The notes under the pieces are model-generated. The model saw only the letters and a list, made by a program, of their open reading frames with translations. It made no database searches and had not been told where the DNA came from. The position numbers and the translations under genes are program-made. This document shows positions 56,091 through 64,000 of a stretch of DNA of 64,000 nucleotides, in pieces. This DNA is from Burkholderia gladioli (lineage in GTDB: Bacteria > Pseudomonadota > Gammaproteobacteria > Burkholderiales > Burkholderiaceae). How positions within the stretch are numbered: position 1 is the first letter of the stretch; each line of letters starts with the position of its first letter. The stretch lies in the NCBI RefSeq assembly GCF_000959725.1, contig NZ_CP009322.1:806001-870000 (forward strand), read 5' to 3'.

Positions 56091-57578
56091 ATGAAGATAA
56101 AAATTCCAATGCCAACATCGAATAAATCCTTGACGGAGATGCCAAGTATCCGAAAGCTGCCGCTTGTCGTCGACCTCGACGGCACGCTGACGACGACGGA
56201 CACCTTGATGGAATCCGTCATCCGCGCGATCAAACGCAAACCGGGGACTCTTCTACGCATGCCTCTCTGGCTTGCTGGCGGCCGCGCGTCATTCAAGGCC
56301 AAGGTCGCGGAACACGCCGATTTTCAAGCAGACGCGCTCCCATACCGCGAATCGCTCATCGCCTATCTCGCACACGAGCGCGAAAGCGGCCGGAAGATCG
56401 TGCTCGCCACCGCGACGCATCGCTCGATCGCCGAGCGTGTGAGTCGCCATCTCGGCTTGTTCGATCTCGTTATCTCGACCTGCGGCGAAACGAACCTCAA
56501 GGGCGAAACCAAGCTGGCCGGCATCCGTGAACAGGTGGGCAGCGACTTTATCTACGCAGGCGACAGCAAGGCCGACCTGCCGGTATGGGCAGGCGCGCAT
56601 GGCGCCATTCTTGCCGGCGTAACACCTGGCGTGGCCGCGAACGTCCGGGGCCGCATTCCCATAGAGCAGGAATTTCGAAATGCCGGTGCGGACATCTCGA
56701 CGTGGTGCAAGGCGCTGCGCGTCCACCAGTGGCTGAAGAACCTGTTGCTTTTCGTGCCCTTGCTGACCGCATTCGCCTTTTTCGACACCGACAGGATTGC
56801 AACCGTCGCGCTCGCCTTTCTATCCATGTCGCTCGGCGCATCCGCCACCTACATCGGCAACGATCTCTGGGATCTCGACAGCGATCGCCGGCATCCCCGC
56901 AAGCGCAACCGGCCTTTCGCCAGCGGTGCCTTGTCGATCACCGAAGGTCTCGGTTGCGCGGCGCTGCTGCTGGTGCTGGCGTTTGCACTTGCATTCGCGG
57001 TATCGCGTGCATTCGCGGGCATGTTCGTGCTCTACCTGCTGATCACGACGGCGTACAGCTGGCGCTTCAAATCGATCGTCTTGCTCGATGTGCTCGTGCT
57101 GTCGCTGCTGTACACCTACCGGATCGTGGCGGGTGCCGTCGCGGCGCAAATCACGGTCAGTCGCTGGCTTCTCGCATTCTCCGTGTTCGCGTTCCTGAGT
57201 CTCGCGCTGGTGAAACGCTGCTCCGAACTGGTCCTCCTTCGCCAGAGCGACAGGCGCGCATCGGCAGGCCGTGACTACCGCGTGAGCGACCTGGAAGTGC
57301 TGTGGCCATTCGGTATCGGTGCCTCGCTGGCCGCGGTGGTCGTGTTCGGACTTTTCATCAACGCACCCGAGACCGCGGCGCGCTACGCGGTCCCGCACTT
57401 GCTCTGGTTCGTGCAGATCGGTCTGATCTACCTGTTCGGGCGGCTCTGGATCACGACGGTGCGCGGCGCGATGCACGACGATCCGATCGTCCATATCCTC
57501 GAAAACCGCGGTAGTTTCGGCACGCTTTGCGCCATGGTGGCGATGGTGCTGGCTGCTCATTTCCTGCCGGCGCCGTGA
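56091..57578 (+). CDS. HAD-UbiA fusion, decaprenyl-phosphate phosphoribosyltransferase-like
   Basis: Protein of 495 residues. Residues 20-205 form a HAD phosphatase (VVDLDGTLTTTD with D28/D30; later YAGDSKADLPVW). Residues 215-495 are a nine-helix UbiA prenyltransferase with NDLWDLDSDRRHPRKRNRPF, the metal/diphosphate motif of mycobacterial Rv3806c-type enzymes, and a second part ending ALVKRCSELVLL. Rv3806c joins decaprenyl phosphate to PRPP giving decaprenylphosphoryl-5-phosphoribose; the HAD part would remove the 5-phosphate. The product is a lipid-linked ribofuranose donor. The start is uncertain (56091, 56109 or 56139); none has a good Shine-Dalgarno. Confidence 0.88.
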   Translation: MKIKIPMPTSNKSLTEMPSIRKLPLVVDLDGTLTTTDTLMESVIRAIKRKPGTLLRMPLWLAGGRASFKAKVAEHADFQADALPYRESLIAYLAHERESGRKIVLATATHRSIAERVSRHLGLFDLVISTCGETNLKGETKLAGIREQVGSDFIYAGDSKADLPVWAGAHGAILAGVTPGVAANVRGRIPIEQEFRNAGADISTWCKALRVHQWLKNLLLFVPLLTAFAFFDTDRIATVALAFLSMSLGASATYIGNDLWDLDSDRRHPRKRNRPFASGALSITEGLGCAALLLVLAFALAFAVSRAFAGMFVLYLLITTAYSWRFKSIVLLDVLVLSLLYTYRIVAGAVAAQITVSRWLLAFSVFAFLSLALVKRCSELVLLRQSDRRASAGRDYRVSDLEVLWPFGIGASLAAVVVFGLFINAPETAARYAVPHLLWFVQIGLIYLFGRLWITTVRGAMHDDPIVHILENRGSFGTLCAMVAMVLAAHFLPAP

Positions 57579-57591
57579 GCGGCGAAATACC

Positions 57592-58782
57592 ATGACGGTA
57601 ATCAACCAGAACCGGTTGCGTGCTTTCTGCCGCTTCGCCATCGTCTACGTGATGCTGTTCGTATGCGCGGGCAACATCACCAACAGCATGCTGCTGAAAT
57701 GGGGTTTTTGCGACGACCAGAAGGGCAGCTTCGCGACGAGCTACAGTCTTGTCGGGATGATGAACGGCGATGCGCCGAAACCCTATGTCTACCGTTCGGC
57801 GTTCCCTCGCGCGGGGAAATGGATCGCCGGGCAACTCGGCCAGCCGACCCAGGACAAATTGTTCAGCTCGATCAAGCGACATGATTCGCTGCGCAAGGCC
57901 TATTTCGCGAACGTGCCGGACGAATACTGGACGCCCATCACGGCGCTCGTTTATCACATGACCTACATCGCGATCGTCCTGGCGACCTTATTCGCACTCC
58001 TGCTGATCTACAAACTGGCCAGGCTGCATGGGCTGAGCTTCGGACATTCAGTCGGTTTTCTGGCGGCCTTCAGTTTCATCTATCCACTGACGTTTCAGCA
58101 GGGCGGCTACTACTACGATTTCTTCGAGTTGCTCGGCGTGCTGGGCGCATGCTATTTCCTGCTGAAGAAGCGCATGGCGGCCTGCACGCTGATGATTGCC
58201 GTCTTCTCGCTGAACAAGGAAACCTTCTTTCTCGTTCCGCTCGCCTTGTTCGTGTTGCACGAGCCTGGCGTGTCGATGCGCAAGCGCATCGCGTGGCTCG
58301 TGTTGCAGCTTGCAATCTGTATCGCGACCCGGCAGATCATCATGAGCGGATACGGTGCGAACGCAGGTGGCATCGTTGAATTCCATGTCTGGGACAACCT
58401 GAAGTTCTGGCTGCATCCTAAATCCTACCTGTCGTTCTACAACCTGATCGGCAAGGGCATCTTCACGCCGAGCCTGGAAAATCCCTTGATGCTGGTGCCG
58501 CTCGCGGTGTTCTTCCGCGCGGCCTGGCGTGCGACGCCAACTCGCTACCGGCACTACTTCCTCGCGGCATTCCTGCCGATACTGGTGTTGTTCCTCTTCT
58601 TCGGTTATCGGGACGAGGCACGCAATTTCTCGGTCGTATTTCCGGCCATCGTGTTGATCGCGTTGCACGGCGCGAGCCGCTTCAACATGATTTTCGGCGC
58701 GATCCAGGATGCATCGGATGACGCTCGGATCACGGCGGCCTGTCGTTCGAATGCAGCGACATCGAGGGCAGCGGCTCGATGA
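57592..58782 (+). CDS. Polytopic membrane protein, GT-C-like candidate
   Basis: Protein of 396 residues with about nine to ten membrane helices. After the first helix comes a long polar loop (about 33-105; PKPYVYRSAFPRAG), and an internal loop has FSLNKETFFLVPLA, a pattern seen in multi-helix glycosyltransferases or polymerases of sugar clusters. No catalytic DxD-type motif is certain, so a GT-C arabinosyl/ribosyl-transferase role is an inference from the neighbours. It begins 13 bases after the HAD-UbiA gene and overlaps the SMR gene by ATGA. Confidence 0.75.
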   Translation: MTVINQNRLRAFCRFAIVYVMLFVCAGNITNSMLLKWGFCDDQKGSFATSYSLVGMMNGDAPKPYVYRSAFPRAGKWIAGQLGQPTQDKLFSSIKRHDSLRKAYFANVPDEYWTPITALVYHMTYIAIVLATLFALLLIYKLARLHGLSFGHSVGFLAAFSFIYPLTFQQGGYYYDFFELLGVLGACYFLLKKRMAACTLMIAVFSLNKETFFLVPLALFVLHEPGVSMRKRIAWLVLQLAICIATRQIIMSGYGANAGGIVEFHVWDNLKFWLHPKSYLSFYNLIGKGIFTPSLENPLMLVPLAVFFRAAWRATPTRYRHYFLAAFLPILVLFLFFGYRDEARNFSVVFPAIVLIALHGASRFNMIFGAIQDASDDARITAACRSNAATSRAAAR

Positions 58783-59117
58783 ACTGGCTGATCGTCATCG
58801 CCAGCGGGATCTTCGGCGGCATCGCCAGCGTCCTGCTCAGGATCGCGGCGCTCAAGGGAATCGCGCTCGGCGAGTCGAGCGTGTTGCCATGGCTCATGCG
58901 TGGCGCCGCGGTTGCGGCCTATGGCGCCGGCTTCATCCTCTACGCGCTCGCGTTACGCAGGACCACGCTCGGCATTGCCTATCCCACCATGGTGGCGGTC
59001 TCCATGATCGTGGTCCTGTCGTTCACCGCACTTCATGAAAACCTTCTGCGGCCAGTGCAGGCGGCCGGCGCCTTCGTCATCCTGATCGGGGTCTGGATGC
59101 TCACGCGTTACGCATGA
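58779..59117 (+). CDS. SMR-family small transporter (ArnE/ArnF-like)
   Basis: Four-helix membrane protein of 112 residues: GGIASVLLRIAALKG in helix 1, YALALRRTTLGIAYPTMVAV in helix 3, and a closing ILIGVWMLTRYA. Resembles EmrE-like SMR proteins, especially ArnE/F subunits thought to flip undecaprenyl-phosphate aminoarabinose; the catalytic membrane Glu of EmrE is not obvious, in line with a lipid-sugar flippase rather than drug export. It overlaps the upstream gene and ends 7 bases before bcpB. Confidence 0.82.
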   Translation: MNWLIVIASGIFGGIASVLLRIAALKGIALGESSVLPWLMRGAAVAAYGAGFILYALALRRTTLGIAYPTMVAVSMIVVLSFTALHENLLRPVQAAGAFVILIGVWMLTRYA

Positions 59118-59124
59118 TGATGAG

Positions 59125-60870
59125 ATGAAAACAAACATGAACAAGAAAATCCGAGGGACCAGGGTCGTGGCAAGCTCGCTGCTCCTTGCATCGGCCGGTG
59201 CATGGGCACAATCCGCGCAGCAGTTTGGCAACGAACAGCAGGTCCGGCAGCAGGAAGAGGCGAGAGAACGCGAGCGAACCGTTTCAGCGCCAGGCGTTCG
59301 ATCGCGTGTTGCCGCAAGCGTCGGTTATCCGGTGCTTCCGGCTGAAACTCCATGCTTTCCGATTCGCCGCTTCGCACTCGATGTCCCCGATTCGTTACCC
59401 GCTTCCGCGAGGTCGGCAGGCGCGTCCGCGCTGCCGATGGATCGCTTCGCCTTCGCCCGCGAGTGGCTCGCTCACTACGCGAACCAATGCGTCGGCAGGC
59501 AAGGCCTCGACATGATCGTCAAAGGTCTTTCCCAGGAAATCCTGGCGCGTGGCTACATCACGACGCGCGTCTTGCTGCCTGAACAGGACTTGACGGGCGG
59601 CACGCTGGAACTCGCCTTGATCCCCGGCACGATCCGGCACCTGCGTTTTGCCGACGACACATTGCGCGGTACCTGGAAAACCGCGTTTCCCGCTCGCGAC
59701 GGCGAGGTGCTGAACCTGCGCGATCTCGAGCAAGGCCTGGAGCAGATGAAGCGCGTCACCAGCCAGGACGTGTCGATGCAAATCGTCCCTGCCGAGCAGC
59801 CGGGCGAAAGCGACGTGGTACTGGACGTGAAGCGCGGCAAGCCGTGGACCCTCGTTGCCTCGATCGACAACTCCGGCACGCGCGCGACCGGCAGGCTGCA
59901 GGGCAACCTGTCGATCGGCATCGACAATCCACTCGGTCTCGACGACATCTTCAACATCGGCGTGAGCCAGGATCTCGAATTCGGCGACAAGCGCCTCGGC
60001 TCGCACGGCTGGAACGGTTTCTACTCGATCCCCTGGGGCTATTGGACCGCCACGATCGCGGCGTACACGAACACCTACTACCAGCAGATTGCCGGCGTGA
60101 ACCAGACCTTCATCGCGAGCGGCAATTCAAAGACCCTGGATTTCAAGCTGGCCCGCGTCCTGCTGCGCGGTCAGAACGACGTGTTCAGCGGATATGTCCG
60201 TCTCTCGCGCCGCTTCGGCGAAAGCTTCATCGAGGACACCGAAATCACCCAGCAGCGACGCAACAACACGCTTGTCGAACTCGGGCTGACCGATCGCCAC
60301 TACGTCGGCGGCGCGCAATTCGATGGTGCGCTTGCCTATCGGCAGGGCATCGGCGGATTCGGCGCGCGCGACGACATCCTCGCCGAAGGGGGCGGGCCGA
60401 CCTACCGCTACAGCATGGCGGTGCTCGATGCGAACCTGTCGGTGCCGTTCGCGATCGCCAGGCAGCCGTTCCGTTACGTGACGAGCCTCCACGGCCAGTA
60501 CACGGGCAACACGCTGTACTACATCGACGACCTGACCATCGGCAGCCGCTACACGGTGCGTGGCTTCGACGGCGAAACGATGCTGGCGGCGGCGCGCGGG
60601 TTCTACTGGCGCAACGAACTGCAGATGCCGATCGTGCAGACCGGGCAGGCGATCTATGCCGGGCTCGATTACGGTCGCGTGTGGGGGCCACAGCCGGTTC
60701 TGCTGGTGGGCACGCAGCTGGCTGGCGCGGTGGTGGGCCTGAAGGGCAGCGTGGCGACTCGATTCGGCGCCTATGCCTACGATCTGTTTGCCGGGACGCC
60801 GGTCTACAAGCCTTCGGGGTTTCCGACCGCGCGCGTCACGCTGGGGTTTCAATTGACGGCGCAGTTTTGA
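59125..60870 (+). CDS. bcpB: Two-partner secretion outer-membrane transporter BcpB/CdiB
   Basis: TpsB protein of 581 residues: signal peptide (cut after AGAWA, about residue 30), a Gln/Glu/Arg-rich plug helix, POTRA-2 domains (about 80-245; ARGYITTRVLLPEQDLTGG) and a 16-strand barrel (about 250-581) with the loop-6 motif VRGFDGETMLAA and a terminal FQLTAQF. It exports BcpA. It lies 3.6 kb after bcpI instead of directly following, separated by the three sugar-lipid genes, but with only 7 bases between it and the SMR gene. ATG 59137 is an alternative start. Confidence 0.93.
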   Translation: MKTNMNKKIRGTRVVASSLLLASAGAWAQSAQQFGNEQQVRQQEEARERERTVSAPGVRSRVAASVGYPVLPAETPCFPIRRFALDVPDSLPASARSAGASALPMDRFAFAREWLAHYANQCVGRQGLDMIVKGLSQEILARGYITTRVLLPEQDLTGGTLELALIPGTIRHLRFADDTLRGTWKTAFPARDGEVLNLRDLEQGLEQMKRVTSQDVSMQIVPAEQPGESDVVLDVKRGKPWTLVASIDNSGTRATGRLQGNLSIGIDNPLGLDDIFNIGVSQDLEFGDKRLGSHGWNGFYSIPWGYWTATIAAYTNTYYQQIAGVNQTFIASGNSKTLDFKLARVLLRGQNDVFSGYVRLSRRFGESFIEDTEITQQRRNNTLVELGLTDRHYVGGAQFDGALAYRQGIGGFGARDDILAEGGGPTYRYSMAVLDANLSVPFAIARQPFRYVTSLHGQYTGNTLYYIDDLTIGSRYTVRGFDGETMLAAARGFYWRNELQMPIVQTGQAIYAGLDYGRVWGPQPVLLVGTQLAGAVVGLKGSVATRFGAYAYDLFAGTPVYKPSGFPTARVTLGFQLTAQF

Positions 60871-60920
60871 TCGCAGCCTGCGGCGTCGCGCACTCGAATA
60901 AAAAATCTAAGAATTTTATG

Positions 60921-60934
60921 TTTATGCGCATAAA
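60921..60934. repeat. 14-bp perfect palindrome after bcpB
   Basis: TTTATGCGCATAAA in the 262-base gap between bcpB and the amidase gene, about 200 bases before the amidase start. A short operator or terminator-associated site is possible; no T run follows. Confidence 0.35.
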
Positions 60935-61095
60935 TGACACATCGGGGCCGCCTGTTGTCACCCGGGCCGCACGCGGCGGGCCGTCATGCCGGCACGCGAA
61001 ACGATGGCGCGGATTCAGTGCGAATCGCACTGGATTATGCGAAAAAAATCGAAAATCGACGGCGAAATCGCGCAGACCGCTCGGCTTGCCCTTCA

Positions 61096-61101
61096 TATAA
61101 T
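61096..61101 (+). promoter_or_regulatory. Candidate -10 element of the amidase gene
   Basis: TATAAT, 31 bases before the amidase start codon, at a sensible distance for a transcript start just downstream. No clear -35. Confidence 0.4.
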
Positions 61102-61132
61102 TGTCGGCGTTCCCTCGCTTCAGGAGTGCCTC

Positions 61133-62608
61133 ATGAGCGTCAAGCCCGCCCCGTCGTCTCCCATCTCCCTCGATCCGATCGTCGCGATGCCCGCTCATGA
61201 GCTATCCGACGCGATCCGCGGCAAGGCCGTGTCCTGCGTCGAGACCATGCGCGCCTACCTCGACCATATCGAGCGCGTGAACGGCCGCGTCAATGCGATC
61301 GTCGCGCTGCGCGAGCGTGAAACGCTGCTGGCCGAGGCCGCGCAAAAGGATGCGGCGCTGGCGCGCGGCGAGTGGCAGGGCTGGCTGCACGGCATCCCGC
61401 AGGCGCCCAAGGACCTGGCGATGACCAAGGACATCGTCACCACCATGGGTTCGCCGATCTTCCGCGATTTCCGCCCGGCCGAGGATTCGGTGGCCGTGGC
61501 GCGCATGCGCGCGGCCGGCGCGATCTTCATCGGCAAGACCAACACGCCCGAGTTCGGGCTCGGCTCGCATACCTTCAACGAGGTCTATGGCGCGACGCGC
61601 AATCCGCACGATCTCGGCAAGAGCGCCGGCGGCAGCAGCGGCGGGGCGGCCGCTGCGCTGGCCGCGCGCCTGCTGCCGGTGGCCGACGGCAGCGATTTCG
61701 GCGGCTCGCTGCGCAATCCGGCCGCGTTCTGCAACGTGCTCGGCTTCCGGCCCTCGGTCGGTCGCGTGCCGCGCTGGCCCGCCGTCGACGTGTTCTACCA
61801 GCAGTTCGGCACCGATGGCCCGATGGCGCGCACCGTCACCGATCTGGCCCGGCTGCTGGCGATCCAGGCCGGCCGCGACCCGCGCGACGCGCTTTCGCTC
61901 GACGACGATCCGGCCCGCTTCACGCAGCCGCTCGACGCCGACCTGCGCGGCAAGCGGATCGCCTGGGTCGGCGACTGGGACGGTTATCTCGCGATCGAGC
62001 CGGGCGTGCTCGCGCTGGGCGAGGCGGCGCTCGGCACGCTGCGCAGCATCGGCTGCGAGGTCGATGCCGCGCTGCCTGCCTTCGATCCGGCGCGGATCTG
62101 GCGTATCTGGCTCGCGCATCGTCACTTGCTGGCCGGCGGCGCGGCGCTGGTGCATTACCGCGATCCGGCGCGGCGCGCGCTGCTCAAGCCCGAGGCGGTC
62201 TACGAGGTGGAAGGGCTGCTGGCGATGAAGGCCGAGCAGGTCTACGAGGCGAGCGCGGCGCGCACGGCCTGGCTGCAGGCCCTGATGGCGATGTTCGAGC
62301 ACCATGACTTCATCGCCGCGCCCACCGCGCAGGTGTTTCCGTTCGATGTCGAGGAGCGCTGGCCGAAGGCGATCGCGGGCCGCGAGATGGACAGCTATCA
62401 CCGCTGGATGGAAACCGTCACGCCCTGGACCCTGGCCGGCTGCCCGGTGGTCAACGTGCCGGCCGGTTTCAACGAGGCGGGGCTGCCTACCGGCATCCAG
62501 CTGATCGGGCGCCCGCGCGACGATTTCGCCGTGTTGCAGCTCGCGCATGCTTACCAACAGGCCGGCGATTGGGTCGCCGAGCGCCTGCCGGGCATCCTGC
62601 GGGCTTAG
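61133..62608 (+). CDS. Amidase-signature family hydrolase
   Basis: Cytoplasmic amidase of 491 residues with the Ser-cisSer-Lys triad: PKDL (Lys, about 95), GKSAGGSSGGAAAALAARL (cis-Ser) and GSDFGGSLRNPAAF (nucleophile Ser). The C-terminal part (WTLAGCPVVNVPAGFNEAGL) is typical. It hydrolyses some carboxamide; the substrate is open. Start 61133 has CAGGAG seven bases upstream. It is not part of the CDI locus by orientation alone; a candidate promoter lies just ahead. Confidence 0.92.
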   Translation: MSVKPAPSSPISLDPIVAMPAHELSDAIRGKAVSCVETMRAYLDHIERVNGRVNAIVALRERETLLAEAAQKDAALARGEWQGWLHGIPQAPKDLAMTKDIVTTMGSPIFRDFRPAEDSVAVARMRAAGAIFIGKTNTPEFGLGSHTFNEVYGATRNPHDLGKSAGGSSGGAAAALAARLLPVADGSDFGGSLRNPAAFCNVLGFRPSVGRVPRWPAVDVFYQQFGTDGPMARTVTDLARLLAIQAGRDPRDALSLDDDPARFTQPLDADLRGKRIAWVGDWDGYLAIEPGVLALGEAALGTLRSIGCEVDAALPAFDPARIWRIWLAHRHLLAGGAALVHYRDPARRALLKPEAVYEVEGLLAMKAEQVYEASAARTAWLQALMAMFEHHDFIAAPTAQVFPFDVEERWPKAIAGREMDSYHRWMETVTPWTLAGCPVVNVPAGFNEAGLPTGIQLIGRPRDDFAVLQLAHAYQQAGDWVAERLPGILRA

Positions 62609-62794
62609 GGCGGCAGGGCGGAGCGGAACGATTCCTGGGCGCGGCGCTTGCTGTCGGGCGCCGCGTTTCCGTCGCCGCCGCGTGGGCTCCGCCAGGCGCG
62701 AAGCCGCGCCGCGCACCGGCGCCCGGATTGCTCATACGTTTCCAGTTGTATCGATCGTTGCATCCCGCGTGGCGCTGCGCGGACAATTTTGTCC

Positions 62795-63556
62795 ATGAAA
62801 GCGCTGACGACATCCCACAAGGTAAGAGCGATCGCGAAGAGGCATGCCCGGGCGGCCTTCATGGCCGCGGCGGGCTTCGTCGCGAGCGCCGGCGCGCATG
62901 CGCAGCAGGGCCACGCGCATGCCGCGGCGCGCCCGGCCGCCGCGCAATATGTCGCGCAATACGCCGCGATTGACGGCCGTGGCAACGACTCGGCCAGTCC
63001 CGATGGCGCCACGCGCCGCGCTTCAGCCTCTCCCGTTTCCCCTTCTTCCGCCGCCTCCGCTTCGCCGGACTGGACCGCCTATGTCGACGCGAATCGCCGC
63101 GTGCTGGCGGGGCAGGCCGACCTGGCCGTCGCGATGGGCCTGTCAGGCGCGGCGGGCCAGGCCGCCAGCGCGGCCGGCACGCTCGGCGACGACAGCGACG
63201 CCTCGCGCGTCTCGAGCAGCACGCTCGCCGAGATCGGCGGCGCGCAGCAATCGATCGCGCTGGCGCTGTCTCAGGCCTTTGCGTCGGCATCGTCGGCCTC
63301 GGCCCTGCCGGTCGATCGCGACAGTTTCAGCAGCGGGCTCGCCTCGCTCGGCGAGGGCCTGCAGCGTTTCGAGGGCCTGCCCAGCGGCGCGCAGGCGGCC
63401 GCGCCCGATGCGGCCTCGTCACGCTTCGCCGAGCACGCGCCCGACCAGATCGACGCGGCCGCGGCCACGCTGAACGACGCGGTGCGCTACGCCTCGGTGC
63501 ATGGCATCGAGGTGCCGCCGGTCGCCACGCTGGCGCTGCGCCGCATCGCGCATTGA
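62795..63556 (+). CDS. Exported Ala/Ser-rich protein of unknown function
   Basis: Protein of 253 residues with a signal peptide (cleaved after AGAHA, about residue 29). The mature chain is Ala/Ser/Asp-rich, with helical segments such as DWTAYVDANRRVLAGQADLA and LNDAVRYASVHGIEVPP. No domain recognised. Start 62795 is chosen because it opens into the signal; the preceding frame is Arg-rich and unlikely. It lies between the amidase and NAT genes with no shared theme. Confidence 0.7.
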   Translation: MKALTTSHKVRAIAKRHARAAFMAAAGFVASAGAHAQQGHAHAAARPAAAQYVAQYAAIDGRGNDSASPDGATRRASASPVSPSSAASASPDWTAYVDANRRVLAGQADLAVAMGLSGAAGQAASAAGTLGDDSDASRVSSSTLAEIGGAQQSIALALSQAFASASSASALPVDRDSFSSGLASLGEGLQRFEGLPSGAQAAAPDAASSRFAEHAPDQIDAAAATLNDAVRYASVHGIEVPPVATLALRRIAH

Positions 63557-63685
63557 CGGGCGCAACGCGGCGCCGTCGTCTCGCCGAAGCCTGCCGTCTC
63601 GCGCCTACCGGCGGCGATCGCATGGCAGTGCTAAGGTAGCGCGCATTCGCCGCCGCGCGCGTTCCCTTCCACCGGACCTCCTGGC

Positions 63686-64000
63686 ATGCACGACGATCTC
63701 GATCTTCCCGCCTATCTCGAACGCATCGGCTACCGGGGCGAAGTCGCGCCGACGCTCGATGCGCTGCGCCGGCTGCATCGTCTCCATCCTGCCGCGATCG
63801 CCTTCGAGAATCTCGATTCCCTGACCGGCGCGCCGGTGCGGCTCGACCTGCCGTCGCTGGGTGCCAAGCTGGTGGCGCGGCGTCGCGGCGGTTACTGCTT
63901 CGAGCAGAACCGGCTGTTCCAGGCGGTGCTGGAGCGCTTCGGCTTTCGCGTCACGCCGCTGATCGCGCGCGTGCGCTGGCAGCGTCCCCCCGAGCTGGTG
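63686..64000 (+). CDS. nat: Arylamine N-acetyltransferase, 3' end outside window
   Basis: The first 105 codons of an arylamine N-acetyltransferase (NAT), which moves acetyl from acetyl-CoA to arylamines and hydrazines. YLERIGYRGEVAPTLDALRR, then HPAAIAFENLDSLTG, and RRGGYCFEQNRLFQAVLERF with the catalytic Cys are family hallmarks. The remaining catalytic His and Asp lie beyond the right edge. Confidence 0.92.
   Translation, partial: MHDDLDLPAYLERIGYRGEVAPTLDALRRLHRLHPAAIAFENLDSLTGAPVRLDLPSLGAKLVARRRGGYCFEQNRLFQAVLERFGFRVTPLIARVRWQRPPELV

Noticed and set aside
56091..59117. The three genes as an ordinary ubiquinone/menaquinone or drug-efflux set
   Set aside because: The UbiA motif NDLWDLDSDRRHPRKRNRPF and the fused HAD domain fit phosphoribosyl transfer to a polyprenyl phosphate, not quinone prenylation, and the SMR protein is closer to ArnE/F than to EmrE.

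Overview
The window is about 68% GC, densely coded, and carries several family signatures typical of Burkholderia: a DUF4148 secreted protein, OpcP-type trimeric porins, a Burkholderia-type contact-dependent inhibition (CDI) locus, and IclR/Rieske catabolic operons. It is most likely Burkholderia sensu stricto, perhaps the plant-associated gladioli/glumae group; the species is an inference. I found no rRNA, tRNA, insertion sequence or CRISPR array.

Layout. 1-6584: a secretin (cut by the left edge), three pseudopilin-like proteins, an OmpR-type response regulator and a CHASE2 histidine kinase, mostly overlapping stop-to-start. 6636-19347: scattered single genes: an exported cupin, a Tat-signal SDR with a LysR regulator, a TPR O-GlcNAc-transferase-like enzyme, an MFS carrier, a WXXGXW-repeat protein, the major porin, Rnk, a DUF4148 protein, a CBS protein and RibA. 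19697-25058: a cupin-XRE regulator, a MocR-type protein that has lost its PLP lysine, the last ~50 codons of a CaiB/BaiF CoA-transferase between tandem repeats, an HMG-CoA-lyase-like enzyme and an MFS carrier. 25134-28785: a metallophosphoesterase, a nitroreductase, an AlkB-like dioxygenase and a DsbG-like thioredoxin.

28904-44985 is a large catabolic cluster: two paralogous IclR regulators, a divergent porin, a Rieske ferredoxin, a small HTH protein, a Rieske oxygenase alpha subunit, two SDRs, a cupin, an alpha/beta hydrolase, a TPP enzyme, an aspartate-dehydrogenase-like protein, an aldehyde dehydrogenase, an extradiol-type VOC dioxygenase, a ferredoxin reductase and an aromatic-acid MFS carrier. 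Two nearly identical palindromes lie downstream of the -10 elements of the divergent porin and oxygenase promoters, which suggests one IclR repressor controls both. The parts fit import, ring dihydroxylation, ring cleavage and side-chain processing of an aromatic compound, possibly nitrogen-containing; the substrate cannot be read from sequence.

45880-60870 is the CDI locus: a 3046-residue BcpA exoprotein with an NVNLYN junction and an AT-richer C-terminal toxin, an Imm42-like immunity gene, an AT-rich gap, then three genes not normally part of such loci (HAD-UbiA decaprenylphosphoryl-ribose-type synthase, a polytopic membrane protein, an SMR/ArnE-like small transporter), coupled to the BcpB outer-membrane transporter. 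I read the three genes as a lipid-linked pentose glycosylation cassette embedded in a CDI operon, the most novel feature of the window. 61133-64000 holds an amidase, an unknown exported protein and the start of an arylamine N-acetyltransferase.
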